This document shows positions 1-5,352 of a DNA stretch of 5,352 bases, piece by piece (within the stretch, counting starts at the first letter, position 1; every line of letters starts with the position of its first letter). A program made the position numbers and the translations under genes. The stretch is from positions 1 through 5,352 of the forward strand of contig DCIO01000011.1 of assembly GCA_002315885.1 (NCBI GenBank). The letters run 5' to 3'. The stretch comes from Lentisphaeria bacterium UBA1724 (GTDB lineage Bacteria > Verrucomicrobiota > Lentisphaeria > Oligosphaerales > Oligosphaeraceae). Below the pieces are notes generated by a model, which was given only the letters and a program-made list of their open reading frames with translations, did no database searches and was not told the DNA's origin.

Positions 1-117
1 CTAGGCTTCCTAGGCTCCCTAGGCTCCCTAGGCTTCCTAGGCTTCTTCCGACGGCGGGAACGCCGTCGCTACTCCCTAGGCTCCCTAGAGCAGCGGGGAC
101 GCCGTCGCTACTTCCTA
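1..117. repeat. Tandem repeat array: 9-bp CCTAGG unit plus 39-bp hairpin unit
   Basis: Five head-to-tail copies of a 9-bp unit, CTAGGCTTC or CTAGGCTCC, occupy 1-45, with another full copy at 76-84 and a partial CTAG at 85-88. From 37 the 9-mer is part of a 39-bp unit: copy A is 37-75 and copy B is 76-114, with about 30 of 39 positions identical and the last 24 bases the best conserved. Copy A contains a perfect hairpin (arms 50-56 and 61-67, loop GGAA on the plus strand). In copy B the same stem is broken by mismatches. The pattern continues three bases further, so CTA at 115-117 matches the start of a third unit and also supplies the metallophosphatase stop codon. The array reaches the window edge, so its full length is unknown. 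Whether it acts as DNA or as an RNA 3' end cannot be told; no U-tract follows the hairpin. Confidence 0.85.
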
Positions 118-1182
118 CCACTGGAAAGCGCGGTCGCGTTCTGCGCCTCCGGCGCCCAGTCGGAAGAGTTTCAGTTGATGGGTAGCGGGCTTATATGCCA
201 CGATATCCAGCAGCATGCTCTGGTGATAATCGAAATTGACCTTGGAGGACCAGACGGGCATATCTGCGTTTCCGACGCCGCCGTATCCCTGTGTGATGGC
301 GACGAAGATGCCCTCGTAGACTTCCGTGGCATCGAAATGGGAATCGCCAGTCAGATAAGAGACCACGTGCATGGGATTGCCCTTGGAGAAATCCCACTTC
401 ACGCCCTTCAGTTCGCCGCTCACCTTTGCGTTGCAGTCGCGGATAATCCGCAGGAAGATGTCCTCGTTTTTGCAGCAACTGGTAGTCTCGCTAACCCAGT
501 GTCCCAGAGGGCGCATGCAGTAGTGGGAGAGAATGAAGGCGTGCCAGTCGGGTTCGATGCTCTCCAGGTTGTCTGCCAGGAACTGCATCTGTTTGGGAGC
601 CACCACATAGTAGCCATCCGTATCCCGATCGCAGGTATTCAGGAAGAAGACGCGGGTTTTGCGTGCGGGGATATCGATGTATCCGTAGGTCGCATTTTCC
701 GCCAGCACCAGATTGCCATCGGCCTTTGCCAGACTGGGTTTGGTGAAGTACTCCGCCAGGAACTTGTCATCAAACTTGTCCTCTCCCGCGATGCGGTTGT
801 GGTCGTGGTTTCCCACCAGATTCACGAAGATGCCGGGGAATTGCTGATGGAGTTCGCTATGACGCGCGATGAATTTCCTGGCTTCCTCGGGGTCTTTTGT
901 GGCGGGCACATCCAGACCGATATCACCCAAATCCGCAATGAAATCAAACTCGAAGGTCTTTGCCACTTCATTCAGATAAGCCACCTGGGTATAGCTGTCG
1001 CGACCGCCGGAATGGACATCGGTGATGATGGGGAAAAGCACCACGTCGTCCTCTCCCTTCCATTCCTGGAAACGAGCGTAGGTCTCCTGGGTCTGCTTCC
1101 CAAGCCACTGGGGAATTGCGATTTCTTCAGCAAAGATACTCATGGTCAGAAGGACGACAAAAAGAGAGATGACTTTGTTCAT
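115..1182 (-). CDS. Exported calcineurin-like metallophosphatase
   Basis: A 355-residue hydrolase of the two-metal metallophosphoesterase superfamily; members cleave phosphomonoesters or phosphodiesters, and the substrate here is unknown. Residues 1-18 look like a signal peptide (basic MNK, a hydrophobic run, SIFA before EE), so the enzyme should act in the periplasm or outside the cell; there is no lipobox cysteine. The metal-site motifs come in family order: D55-x-H57, G86-D87, GNHD at 124-127, H220 in LSHY, and TGDSH at 278-282. The last motif is normally GHxH, so the first His is replaced by D280. Five cysteines (184, 222, 236, 237, 250) could form disulfides. The frame is open upstream to an ATG at 1242, but that codon lies in a hairpin. 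ATG at 1182 is preferred because it begins the signal peptide and has AAGGA (1196-1200) upstream, though at a long 13-nt spacing. The stop codon lies in a repeat array. The superfamily is well supported; the specific function is unrecognised. Confidence 0.88.
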   Translation of the reverse strand: MNKVISLFVVLLTMSIFAEEIAIPQWLGKQTQETYARFQEWKGEDDVVLFPIITDVHSGGRDSYTQVAYLNEVAKTFEFDFIADLGDIGLDVPATKDPEEARKFIARHSELHQQFPGIFVNLVGNHDHNRIAGEDKFDDKFLAEYFTKPSLAKADGNLVLAENATYGYIDIPARKTRVFFLNTCDRDTDGYYVVAPKQMQFLADNLESIEPDWHAFILSHYCMRPLGHWVSETTSCCKNEDIFLRIIRDCNAKVSGELKGVKWDFSKGNPMHVVSYLTGDSHFDATEVYEGIFVAITQGYGGVGNADMPVWSSKVNFDYHQSMLLDIVAYKPATHQLKLFRLGAGGAERDRAFQW

Positions 1183-1224
1183 AGGAATTGATTTTTCCTT
1201 AATTTCCAATTGAAGAAGAGGGAC

Positions 1225-1242
1225 ATGGGGATACCTCCCCAT
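1225..1242 (-). other. Perfect stem-loop between kamA-family gene and phosphatase gene
   Basis: Seven-base arms (1225-1231 and 1236-1242) pair perfectly around a 4-nt loop, TACC on the plus strand. In the transcript it would lie about 40 nt upstream of the phosphatase start. No U-tract follows on the minus strand, so it does not look like an intrinsic terminator. It could be an mRNA processing or stabilising structure in a two-gene transcript, or a remnant of a hairpin repeat; the sequence does not decide. Confidence 0.5.
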
Positions 1243-1246
1243 CCGA

Positions 1247-1278
1247 CATTAAGCATTAAGAATCAGGCATTAAGCATT
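1247..1278. repeat. Short direct repeats of CATTAAG
   Basis: CATTAAG occurs at 1247-1253, 1254-1260 and 1268-1274, followed by a partial CATT at 1275-1278. The 11-mer CATTAAGCATT is therefore present twice (1247-1257 and 1268-1278), 21 bp apart. This is low-complexity intergenic DNA immediately downstream of the kamA-family gene. It could be slippage product or a binding site array; nothing favours either. Confidence 0.7.
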
Positions 1279-1294
1279 CTAACGCAAGCGTTAG
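1279..1294 (-). other. Palindrome overlapping the kamA-family stop codon
   Basis: A 16-bp palindrome has 7-bp arms (1279-1285 and 1288-1294) around a central AA. As minus-strand RNA it can fold as a 6-bp stem closed by a CUUG tetraloop with a G-C closing pair, a known stable loop type. The TAA stop codon (1291-1293) is inside the stem. No run of U follows, so a standard Rho-independent terminator is not supported. It may protect the mRNA 3' end or be a weak terminator. Confidence 0.45.
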
Positions 1295-2388
1295 TTCGGA
1301 TAAGCGACTTCTTTTCCATTCCAGGCACGGAAGACAGGAGCGCCATTTTCGTCAAAACGGAGAATCTGCTCGGGTTGCAGGCGAATCTTGCCATTTCCGT
1401 CAGGCAGGTCGAAGGCGTACGCCGGCAATGCCAGACCGGAAATCTTCCCGCGCAACTCGTTCATGATTTTCAGGCCCGCATCTACCCCCGTGCGGAAGTG
1501 CATGGCGCCCTCGATGGGATCCCCATGGAAGAGGTAGTACGGCTTGATGTGGTACTTTAACAGCGAAGTGAAGAGTTTGCCGAGAATTTCCGCATTATCA
1601 TTCACGCCTTTCAGCAAAACGCTCTGATTTACCAGGGTGACACCGCCACGGACAAAGTAGTCGCAGGCGGCGGAGACCTCCTTGGTCAATTCCGCGGGGT
1701 GGTTGAAATGCGTCGCCAGCCAGGCGGGCTTGCCGCTGGTCAGGACTGCCGCCAACCGCGGTGTCACCACCTGGGGCGCCACGCAGGGCACGCGGCTGCC
1801 AAAGCGGAGGATTTCCACGGTATCCACCGAGGAGAGTGCCTTGATGATGCGCAGGAGGTCCTTCTCGGGAAGCATTAGCGGATCGCCGCCAGAAACAAGC
1901 ACCTCGCGGACTTCCGAATGGTCCTTCAGATATCCCACCACCGCATCCAATTCGGCGTCCGTGGGTGGCGGCAATGCCTTGCACCAATCACGCTTCCGCA
2001 TGCAATGACGGCAGTGCATCGCACAGAAATTCCCCGTGACAAAGAGTGCGCGGTCAGTATAGCGGTGGACCAGGCGGGAAACGGGTGAATACGCGTCCTC
2101 CGCCAGGGCATCGGGATTACCGCCAACCTGACAGGTGATTTCCGCGTCTGAGGGAATGCACTGACGGAGAATGGGGTCGGCGAGCTCTGCGCTTTGTGCC
2201 AACGAGAGATAATATGGCGTAACAAAGAGGGGATACTTTTCGGCGGCTTTTCGGCAAGAATCAAACAATGACACCTCCACGCCAAGCAGCGCCGCGACCT
2301 CTTCCAATGTGGTCACCGCGTGTTCCAGCTGCCAGCGGCCATTCCACCACTGGCTGAGGGAGGGTTCTTCTGTAAAATGCAGTTTCAT
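1291..2388 (-). CDS. Lysine 2,3-aminomutase family radical SAM enzyme (KamA-like)
   Basis: A 365-residue PLP-dependent radical SAM protein of the KamA/EpmB family, expected to move the amino group of lysine from C2 to C3 to give beta-lysine. The 4Fe-4S/SAM motif is C122-x3-C126-x2-C129, followed by R131, the position that binds the substrate carboxylate in clostridial LAM. SGGDP is at 166-170 and the expected PLP lysine is K334 in GNGK. The two aspartates that hold the lysine side-chain amine in clostridial LAM are present as D290 and D327 with the same 37-residue spacing. As I recall the families, EpmB has Glu at the second position and glutamate aminomutase has Lys/Asn, so a lysine mutase is favoured. 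The protein is shorter than clostridial LAM (about 416 residues) and lacks its C-terminal zinc-binding cysteines. No ablB, epmA or lysine-fermentation gene is visible, so the pathway is unresolved. The frame is open to 2466, but the extra codons come from a hairpin element; ATG at 2388 is preferred although it has no Shine-Dalgarno sequence. Confidence 0.85.
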   Translation of the reverse strand: MKLHFTEEPSLSQWWNGRWQLEHAVTTLEEVAALLGVEVSLFDSCRKAAEKYPLFVTPYYLSLAQSAELADPILRQCIPSDAEITCQVGGNPDALAEDAYSPVSRLVHRYTDRALFVTGNFCAMHCRHCMRKRDWCKALPPPTDAELDAVVGYLKDHSEVREVLVSGGDPLMLPEKDLLRIIKALSSVDTVEILRFGSRVPCVAPQVVTPRLAAVLTSGKPAWLATHFNHPAELTKEVSAACDYFVRGGVTLVNQSVLLKGVNDNAEILGKLFTSLLKYHIKPYYLFHGDPIEGAMHFRTGVDAGLKIMNELRGKISGLALPAYAFDLPDGNGKIRLQPEQILRFDENGAPVFRAWNGKEVAYPN

Positions 2389-2426
2389 CGTGAGAATCAG
2401 TAGAAAACGAACGCTCTGCCCCCAAA

Positions 2427-2550
2427 GATGGTAGGTATTTCGACCCCGAATGGGGTCTGTGAACACAGCCCCGGGCGTTCAGCCCGGGGAAGGAGGATTT
2501 TGTTTTTTGGACCCTGGAGGGGTCCGTGAAACCATCAATTACCTACCCTC
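2427..2550. repeat. Compact multi-hairpin element with inverted ends
   Basis: Inverted ends GGTAGGTA (2430-2437) and TACCTACC (2540-2547) enclose a series of hairpins: 2442-2457 (6-bp stem, loop GAAT), 2457-2468 (small palindrome with CTGTG/CACAG arms), 2469-2489 (perfect 8-bp stem, loop GTTCA) and 2509-2525 (6-bp stem, loop TGGAG). Read inward from each end, both sides show GGTAGGTA, then TTTC, then GACCCC, so the element is roughly palindromic. No target-site duplication is evident. I see no real protein in it; short open frames crossing it are not gene-like. It resembles non-autonomous, hairpin-rich intergenic repeats scattered in many bacterial genomes. It sits only 38 bp upstream of the kamA-family start, so it must either contain or closely border that gene's promoter, or form a structured leader. 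Confidence 0.7.
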
Positions 2551-2570
2551 TTGTGGAACAGAGCAGAAAC

Positions 2571-2605
2571 AAAAAAGGCCGCTTGGAGAAGACTCCAACG
2601 CGACC
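2571..2605 (-). terminator. Rho-independent terminator after the tRNA-Asp pair
   Basis: Read on the minus strand, the stem pairs 2605-2600 with 2582-2577 (one G-U pair) and 2598-2593 with 2588-2583, with a single bulged base at 2599 and a TCTT loop. Six T residues (2576-2571) follow directly. It starts 12 nt after the CCA end of the downstream tRNA, which fits termination of the tRNA transcript and separates it from the kamA-family gene. Confidence 0.9.
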
Positions 2606-2616
2606 AGTAAAAGAAT

Positions 2617-2693
2617 TGGCGGAGTTGATGGGGCTCGAACCCACGACCTTCGCCGTGACAGGGCGATGCTCTAACCAATTGCGCTACAACTCC
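2617..2693 (-). tRNA. tRNA-Asp (GTC), downstream copy
   Basis: A complete 77-nt cloverleaf: acceptor GGAGTTG/CAACTCC, D-arm GCGC/GAGC, anticodon stem TCGCC/GGCGA with loop CTGTCAC, five-base variable region AGGTC, T-arm GTGGG/CCCAT with TTCGAGC, discriminator G and an encoded CCA. The anticodon GTC (2657-2659 on the plus strand) reads GAC and GAU. It is identical over its whole length to the upstream copy and is followed by a strong terminator. Confidence 0.97.
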
Positions 2694-2727
2694 ACGCACT
2701 AAATTCTGCTTTCAAAGGGAGAGGAAC

Positions 2728-2804
2728 TGGCGGAGTTGATGGGGCTCGAACCCACGACCTTCGCCGTGACAGGGCGATGCTCTAACCAATTGCGCTACAA
2801 CTCC
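2728..2804 (-). tRNA. tRNA-Asp (GTC), upstream copy
   Basis: The same 77-nt tRNA, identical base for base to the copy 34 nt downstream, with anticodon GTC and encoded CCA. The two are probably transcribed together, this copy first. Similarity stops at the tRNA ends: the 34-nt spacer (2694-2727) and the outer flanks do not match. The spacer contains no terminator. Confidence 0.97.
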
Positions 2805-2831
2805 AGCACCTCTTGTTTGGGAAGCGGGGTT

Positions 2832-2859
2832 AAAGTAATCGTGGAAACGCGGATTGCAA
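2832..2859 (-). promoter_or_regulatory. Possible sigma-70-type promoter for the tRNA pair
   Basis: On the minus strand TTGCAA (2854-2859) is separated by 16 bp from TACTTT (2832-2837), which would place the transcription start about 20 nt before the first tRNA. Both hexamers are imperfect, the spacer is one base short of optimal, and the consensus of this organism is unknown. It is the best candidate in the 121-bp gap 2805-2925, which otherwise holds AT-rich DNA and no gene. Confidence 0.3.
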
Positions 2860-2925
2860 GCAGAAAAGCCAGTTATTTTGGGATTTTTTTCGGAATTTAT
2901 CCCCAAAAGAGGACTTTTTTCTCTT

Positions 2926-3828
2926 TCACATCGCCAGCATCTTGTCGATGGGCTTCCGTGCGTCGCGGATAATCTCGGCGGAGAGCTCCACCTGATTGGA
3001 GAGATTCTTCAGGCAGTCGCGGACATCCTCCAGGGTGATTTTCTTCATGTCAACACAGATGGGATTGGGCTGCAGGGGATAGAATTTCTTGGTAGGATTC
3101 TCCTTCTGCATCTTGTGGATGATACCGCATTCCGTGCCGATGACGAATTCCGTGGCGGGGGATTCCTTGATGTATTTCAGCATGCCGCCTGTGCTCAGTG
3201 CCTGGTCTGCCAGCGCCACCACCTCGGGAGTGCATTCGGGATGCACCAGGACTTCCGCGCCGGGATGGGCCGCACGGGCATCCTGGATGACCTGCGGGGG
3301 GATGTTGTAGTGGATGGGACAGTAGCCATTCCACAGTTCCATGGGACGGTTGAGGGCGTGGATGATGTTTGCACCCAGGTCCTTGTCCGGCAGGAACATC
3401 ACTTTCTGGTCCCTGGGCAAGGATGCGATGACCCGCTCCGCATTGCCGGAGGTGCAGCAGATATCCACGGCGCTCTTGGTGGCGGCGGTGGTATTCACGT
3501 AGGCAATCATCAGGGTATCGGGATGCTCATCTTTGTATTTGCGGACTTCTTCCGGAGAGGCCATGTCCGCCATGGGGCAGCCAGATGCGGGATTGGGATG
3601 GAGCACAATGGAGTCCGGAGAGAGAATCTTCGCCGTCTCCGCCATGAAACGCACACCGCAAAAGACAATCACGGGAGCCTTGCATTCCGCCGCCTTGCGG
3701 GACAACTCCAGGGAATCCCCTGTGAAATCCGCAATATCCTGGATTTCGGGGCGGGTGTAGTTATGGGCGAGAATCACGGCCTTGCGGGCGGCCTTGAGCT
3801 CCTGAATTTCCTGTTCGATGGTAGCCAT
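2926..3828 (-). CDS. nadA: Quinolinate synthase
   Basis: NadA condenses iminoaspartate with dihydroxyacetone phosphate to quinolinate in de novo NAD synthesis, in the cytoplasm, using an oxygen-sensitive 4Fe-4S cluster. At 300 residues it matches the compact NadA form. Diagnostic segments are AHNY (21-24), GDS (37-39), the FCGVRFMAETAKIL block (56-69), YVN (110-112) and HPEC (196-199). C84 (SGCPMADM), C170 (GYCPIH) and C258 (ICVDMKK) have the spacing of the three cluster ligands of the family and occur in its three repeated sub-domains. H22, Y24, H196 and E198 fall at known active-site positions. The partners nadB (L-aspartate oxidase) or aspartate dehydrogenase, and nadC, are not in the window. 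The start ATG at 3828 matches the usual NadA N-terminus, yet no Shine-Dalgarno sequence precedes it. The copper ATPase gene ends 72 bp upstream with no clear terminator between, so co-transcription is possible. No clear terminator follows the stop codon. Confidence 0.96.
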   Translation of the reverse strand: MATIEQEIQELKAARKAVILAHNYTRPEIQDIADFTGDSLELSRKAAECKAPVIVFCGVRFMAETAKILSPDSIVLHPNPASGCPMADMASPEEVRKYKDEHPDTLMIAYVNTTAATKSAVDICCTSGNAERVIASLPRDQKVMFLPDKDLGANIIHALNRPMELWNGYCPIHYNIPPQVIQDARAAHPGAEVLVHPECTPEVVALADQALSTGGMLKYIKESPATEFVIGTECGIIHKMQKENPTKKFYPLQPNPICVDMKKITLEDVRDCLKNLSNQVELSAEIIRDARKPIDKMLAM

Positions 3829-3900
3829 AATGGAGTAAGAAACGATGTTGATTCAATCCAATGTTCGGAGTGGGACTTAATGTAATCTTCGTCCGGAATC

Positions 3901-5352
3901 TTATTTGAATTTCTGCAACCGGAGGGCGTTTGTGCAGACCAGGAGGGAACTGGCGGCCATGGCGGCAGCGCCACCCCAGGGTGGGATGCCGATTCCCCAA
4001 TGGGCGAAAAGCCCCGTCGCTAGGGGGATTGCCAGGATGTTGTATCCGAATGCCCAGGCGAGATTCTGGCGGATATTCCGCAGGACGGCACGGGACAAAC
4101 GCACCGCATCCACCGCGGGAGCGACCCCATTTTTCGCCAGCACCACATCTGCGGTGTCCATGGCGATATCCGTTCCCTCCCCCATGGCCAGGCCCACATC
4201 CGCAGCGGCCAATGCGGGGGCGTCATTGACGCCATCCCCCACCATGGCTATTCTGGCGCCCTTGGAACGGGCATCCGCAATCCATGCCGCCTTGTCCTGG
4301 GGCAGCAACCCGCCATGCACCTGGGAAATGCCCAGTCGACTTGCCACCGTCTCCGCCACATTCTGCTGGTCCCCCGTCAACAGCACGCTGGCTATTCCGA
4401 GAGAGCGGAGTGCTTCCAGGACTTGGGATGCCTCGGCGCGGACCCTGTCCTCCAAATGGAATTCCGCCAGGAGTGCGTTATTGTGGTCCAGGAGATACAG
4501 GACTGTGGAGGGACTACCCCCCTGTTCCGCCGGCGCATCGACTTCCCGCGCCTCGAGCATCCTGGCATTGCCGCAGGCATAGAAGCGACCATTGATTTTC
4601 CCCGAAACGCCCTGCCCTGGTATCGTGGTGAAATTCATGACAGGCACCGACTCAAGATCAGATGCCTTTGCCGCCGCAACAATCGCCTTGCCCAGGGGGT
4701 GCTCCGAGGCACTCTCCAGGGATGCCGCCAGCATGAGAACGCCCTCCTGGTCATACCCATCTGCGGGAATGCACTTCACCAATGCGGGATGCCCTTCGGT
4801 GAGCGTACCCGTCTTGTCAAAGACCATGGTATCCACACGACTGAGGGCCTCAATCACCGAGGCATTCTTGAAAAGAATACCCATCTTCGCGCCGACGCCA
4901 GTCCCCGCCATAATCGCCACGGGAGTCGCCAAGCCCAGCGCACAGGGGCAGGAAATCGCCAATACCGCAATGGCATGACCGATGGCGATTGAGACCCCGG
5001 CGCCTACCACAAGCCATACAACCAGCGTCGCCAGCGCAATCAACAACACCGCAGGCACAAATACCGCACAGATTTGATCCGCCAGGCGTGCAATCGGCGC
5101 CTTGGATGCCCCCGCCTCGGCAACCAGCGATACAACCCGTCCAAAGAGACTCTCGCCACCCACTGCACGCACGCGGAATTCCAGGTAGCCCTCCTGGTTG
5201 ATGGTGGCGCCGATGACCTCGTCCCCCGCCTTCTTCTCCACAGGCATCCATTCTCCCGTGATGGCGGATTGATTGACAGAGGAATGCCCCGTGGTAACCA
5301 CGCCGTCCGCGGGGATGGTCCCGCCTGGACGCACCAGACAGATATCCCCCAC
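3901..5352 (-). CDS. copA: Cu(+)-exporting P1B-type ATPase, C-terminal part (cut by window edge)
   Basis: The visible 483 residues are the C-terminal part of a heavy-metal P-type ATPase. The frame is open to the last base, so the true start lies outside, and the first in-window codon (GTG) is internal. Order of elements in the fragment: TGE of the actuator domain (32-34), a membrane hairpin at about 97-145 with the CPC metal site (135-137), the phosphorylated aspartate D179 in DKTGTLT, the nucleotide-binding SEHPLG (H218-P219), GDGVNDAPAL (372-381), and two final membrane segments at about 430-475. GYN (436-438) and MAASS (465-469) match the Y-N and M-x2-S-S residues that, with CPC, define the Cu(+)-selective P1B-1 group. 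Missing from view are any N-terminal metal-binding domain, the first four membrane segments and part of the actuator domain. It should pump Cu(+) or Ag(+) out of the cytoplasm. No copper regulator or chaperone is in view. The symbol rests on family motifs. Confidence 0.95.
   Translation of the reverse strand: MGDICLVRPGGTIPADGVVTTGHSSVNQSAITGEWMPVEKKAGDEVIGATINQEGYLEFRVRAVGGESLFGRVVSLVAEAGASKAPIARLADQICAVFVPAVLLIALATLVVWLVVGAGVSIAIGHAIAVLAISCPCALGLATPVAIMAGTGVGAKMGILFKNASVIEALSRVDTMVFDKTGTLTEGHPALVKCIPADGYDQEGVLMLAASLESASEHPLGKAIVAAAKASDLESVPVMNFTTIPGQGVSGKINGRFYACGNARMLEAREVDAPAEQGGSPSTVLYLLDHNNALLAEFHLEDRVRAEASQVLEALRSLGIASVLLTGDQQNVAETVASRLGISQVHGGLLPQDKAAWIADARSKGARIAMVGDGVNDAPALAAADVGLAMGEGTDIAMDTADVVLAKNGVAPAVDAVRLSRAVLRNIRQNLAWAFGYNILAIPLATGLFAHWGIGIPPWGGAAAMAASSLLVCTNALRLQKFK

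Noticed and set aside
1..117. CRISPR array
   Set aside because: The units are directly adjacent 9-mers and a 39-bp period without unique spacers, and no cas gene is present.
175..1191. A 338-residue plus-strand open frame opposite the phosphatase (the frame stays open back to position 1)
   Set aside because: It is codon-for-codon in register with the phosphatase gene. Its openness only means that the sense gene avoids TTA, CTA and TCA codons, and its protein shows no recognisable domain, whereas the sense frame has a signal peptide and full metal-site motifs.
2427..2550. Lysine riboswitch controlling the lysine mutase gene
   Set aside because: The element is shorter than the lysine riboswitch, is roughly palindromic, and has simple isolated hairpins within inverted ends; I recognise none of the conserved core of that riboswitch.
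2905..2926. Possible terminator just after nadA
   Set aside because: The stem is only six mostly A-T pairs with a nine-base loop and too few T residues after it; it is not strong enough to call.
2450..2972. Short open frames across the hairpin element and the tRNA genes (2450-2674 plus, 2736-2972 plus, 2712-2906 minus)
   Set aside because: They read through hairpin repeats or tRNA sequence; peptides such as DGARTHDL are typical tRNA translations, not proteins.
2854..3885. A 343-residue plus-strand open frame opposite nadA
   Set aside because: It has the same in-register antisense relation to an unmistakable nadA. It is explained by codon choice in the sense gene.
3901..5352. Start of the ATPase at the GTG at the window edge
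   Set aside because: The GTG encodes an internal valine of the actuator domain. The family has several hundred residues before this point, so the gene simply continues beyond the window.

Overview
The window reads as ordinary bacterial chromosome. All four protein genes and both tRNA genes lie on the minus strand, so the transcription order runs from high to low coordinates: copper ATPase (cut by the right edge), quinolinate synthase, two tRNA-Asp genes with a terminator, a lysine 2,3-aminomutase-family radical SAM enzyme, and an exported metallophosphatase. The organism is probably Gram-negative: the phosphatase has a classical signal peptide. Two of the three visible gene starts have no Shine-Dalgarno sequence. 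DNA is moderately GC-rich, and short hairpin repeats of a kind I associate loosely with Verrucomicrobiota, Lentisphaerota, Planctomycetota or Bacteroidota genomes fill the gaps. That placement is an impression from memory, not a demonstrated result.

Region by region. Positions 1-117 hold a tandem repeat array that runs off the left edge: a 9-bp CCTAGG-containing unit, then two copies of a 39-bp unit combining the 9-mer with a GC-rich hairpin. The array ends on the stop codon of the metallophosphatase (115-1182). The 108-bp gap 1183-1290 carries heptamer repeats and two perfect stem-loops. The KamA-family gene (1291-2388) follows. Upstream of it, 2427-2550 holds a compact element with 8-bp inverted ends enclosing several hairpins. 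Next come a strong Rho-independent terminator (2571-2605) and two identical tRNA-Asp(GTC) genes (2617-2693 and 2728-2804). NadA is encoded at 2926-3828, and 72 bp upstream of it lies the 3' part of a Cu(+) P1B-type ATPase (3901-5352).

The genes do not form an obvious single pathway. NadA makes the NAD precursor quinolinate, but nadB and nadC are not in view. CopA exports copper, which could protect Fe-S enzymes such as NadA and the KamA-family protein, but the proximity may be chance. I see no phage, CRISPR, toxin-antitoxin or defence system, and no convincing new system. The most unusual material is the non-coding repeat DNA at 1-117 and 2427-2550.
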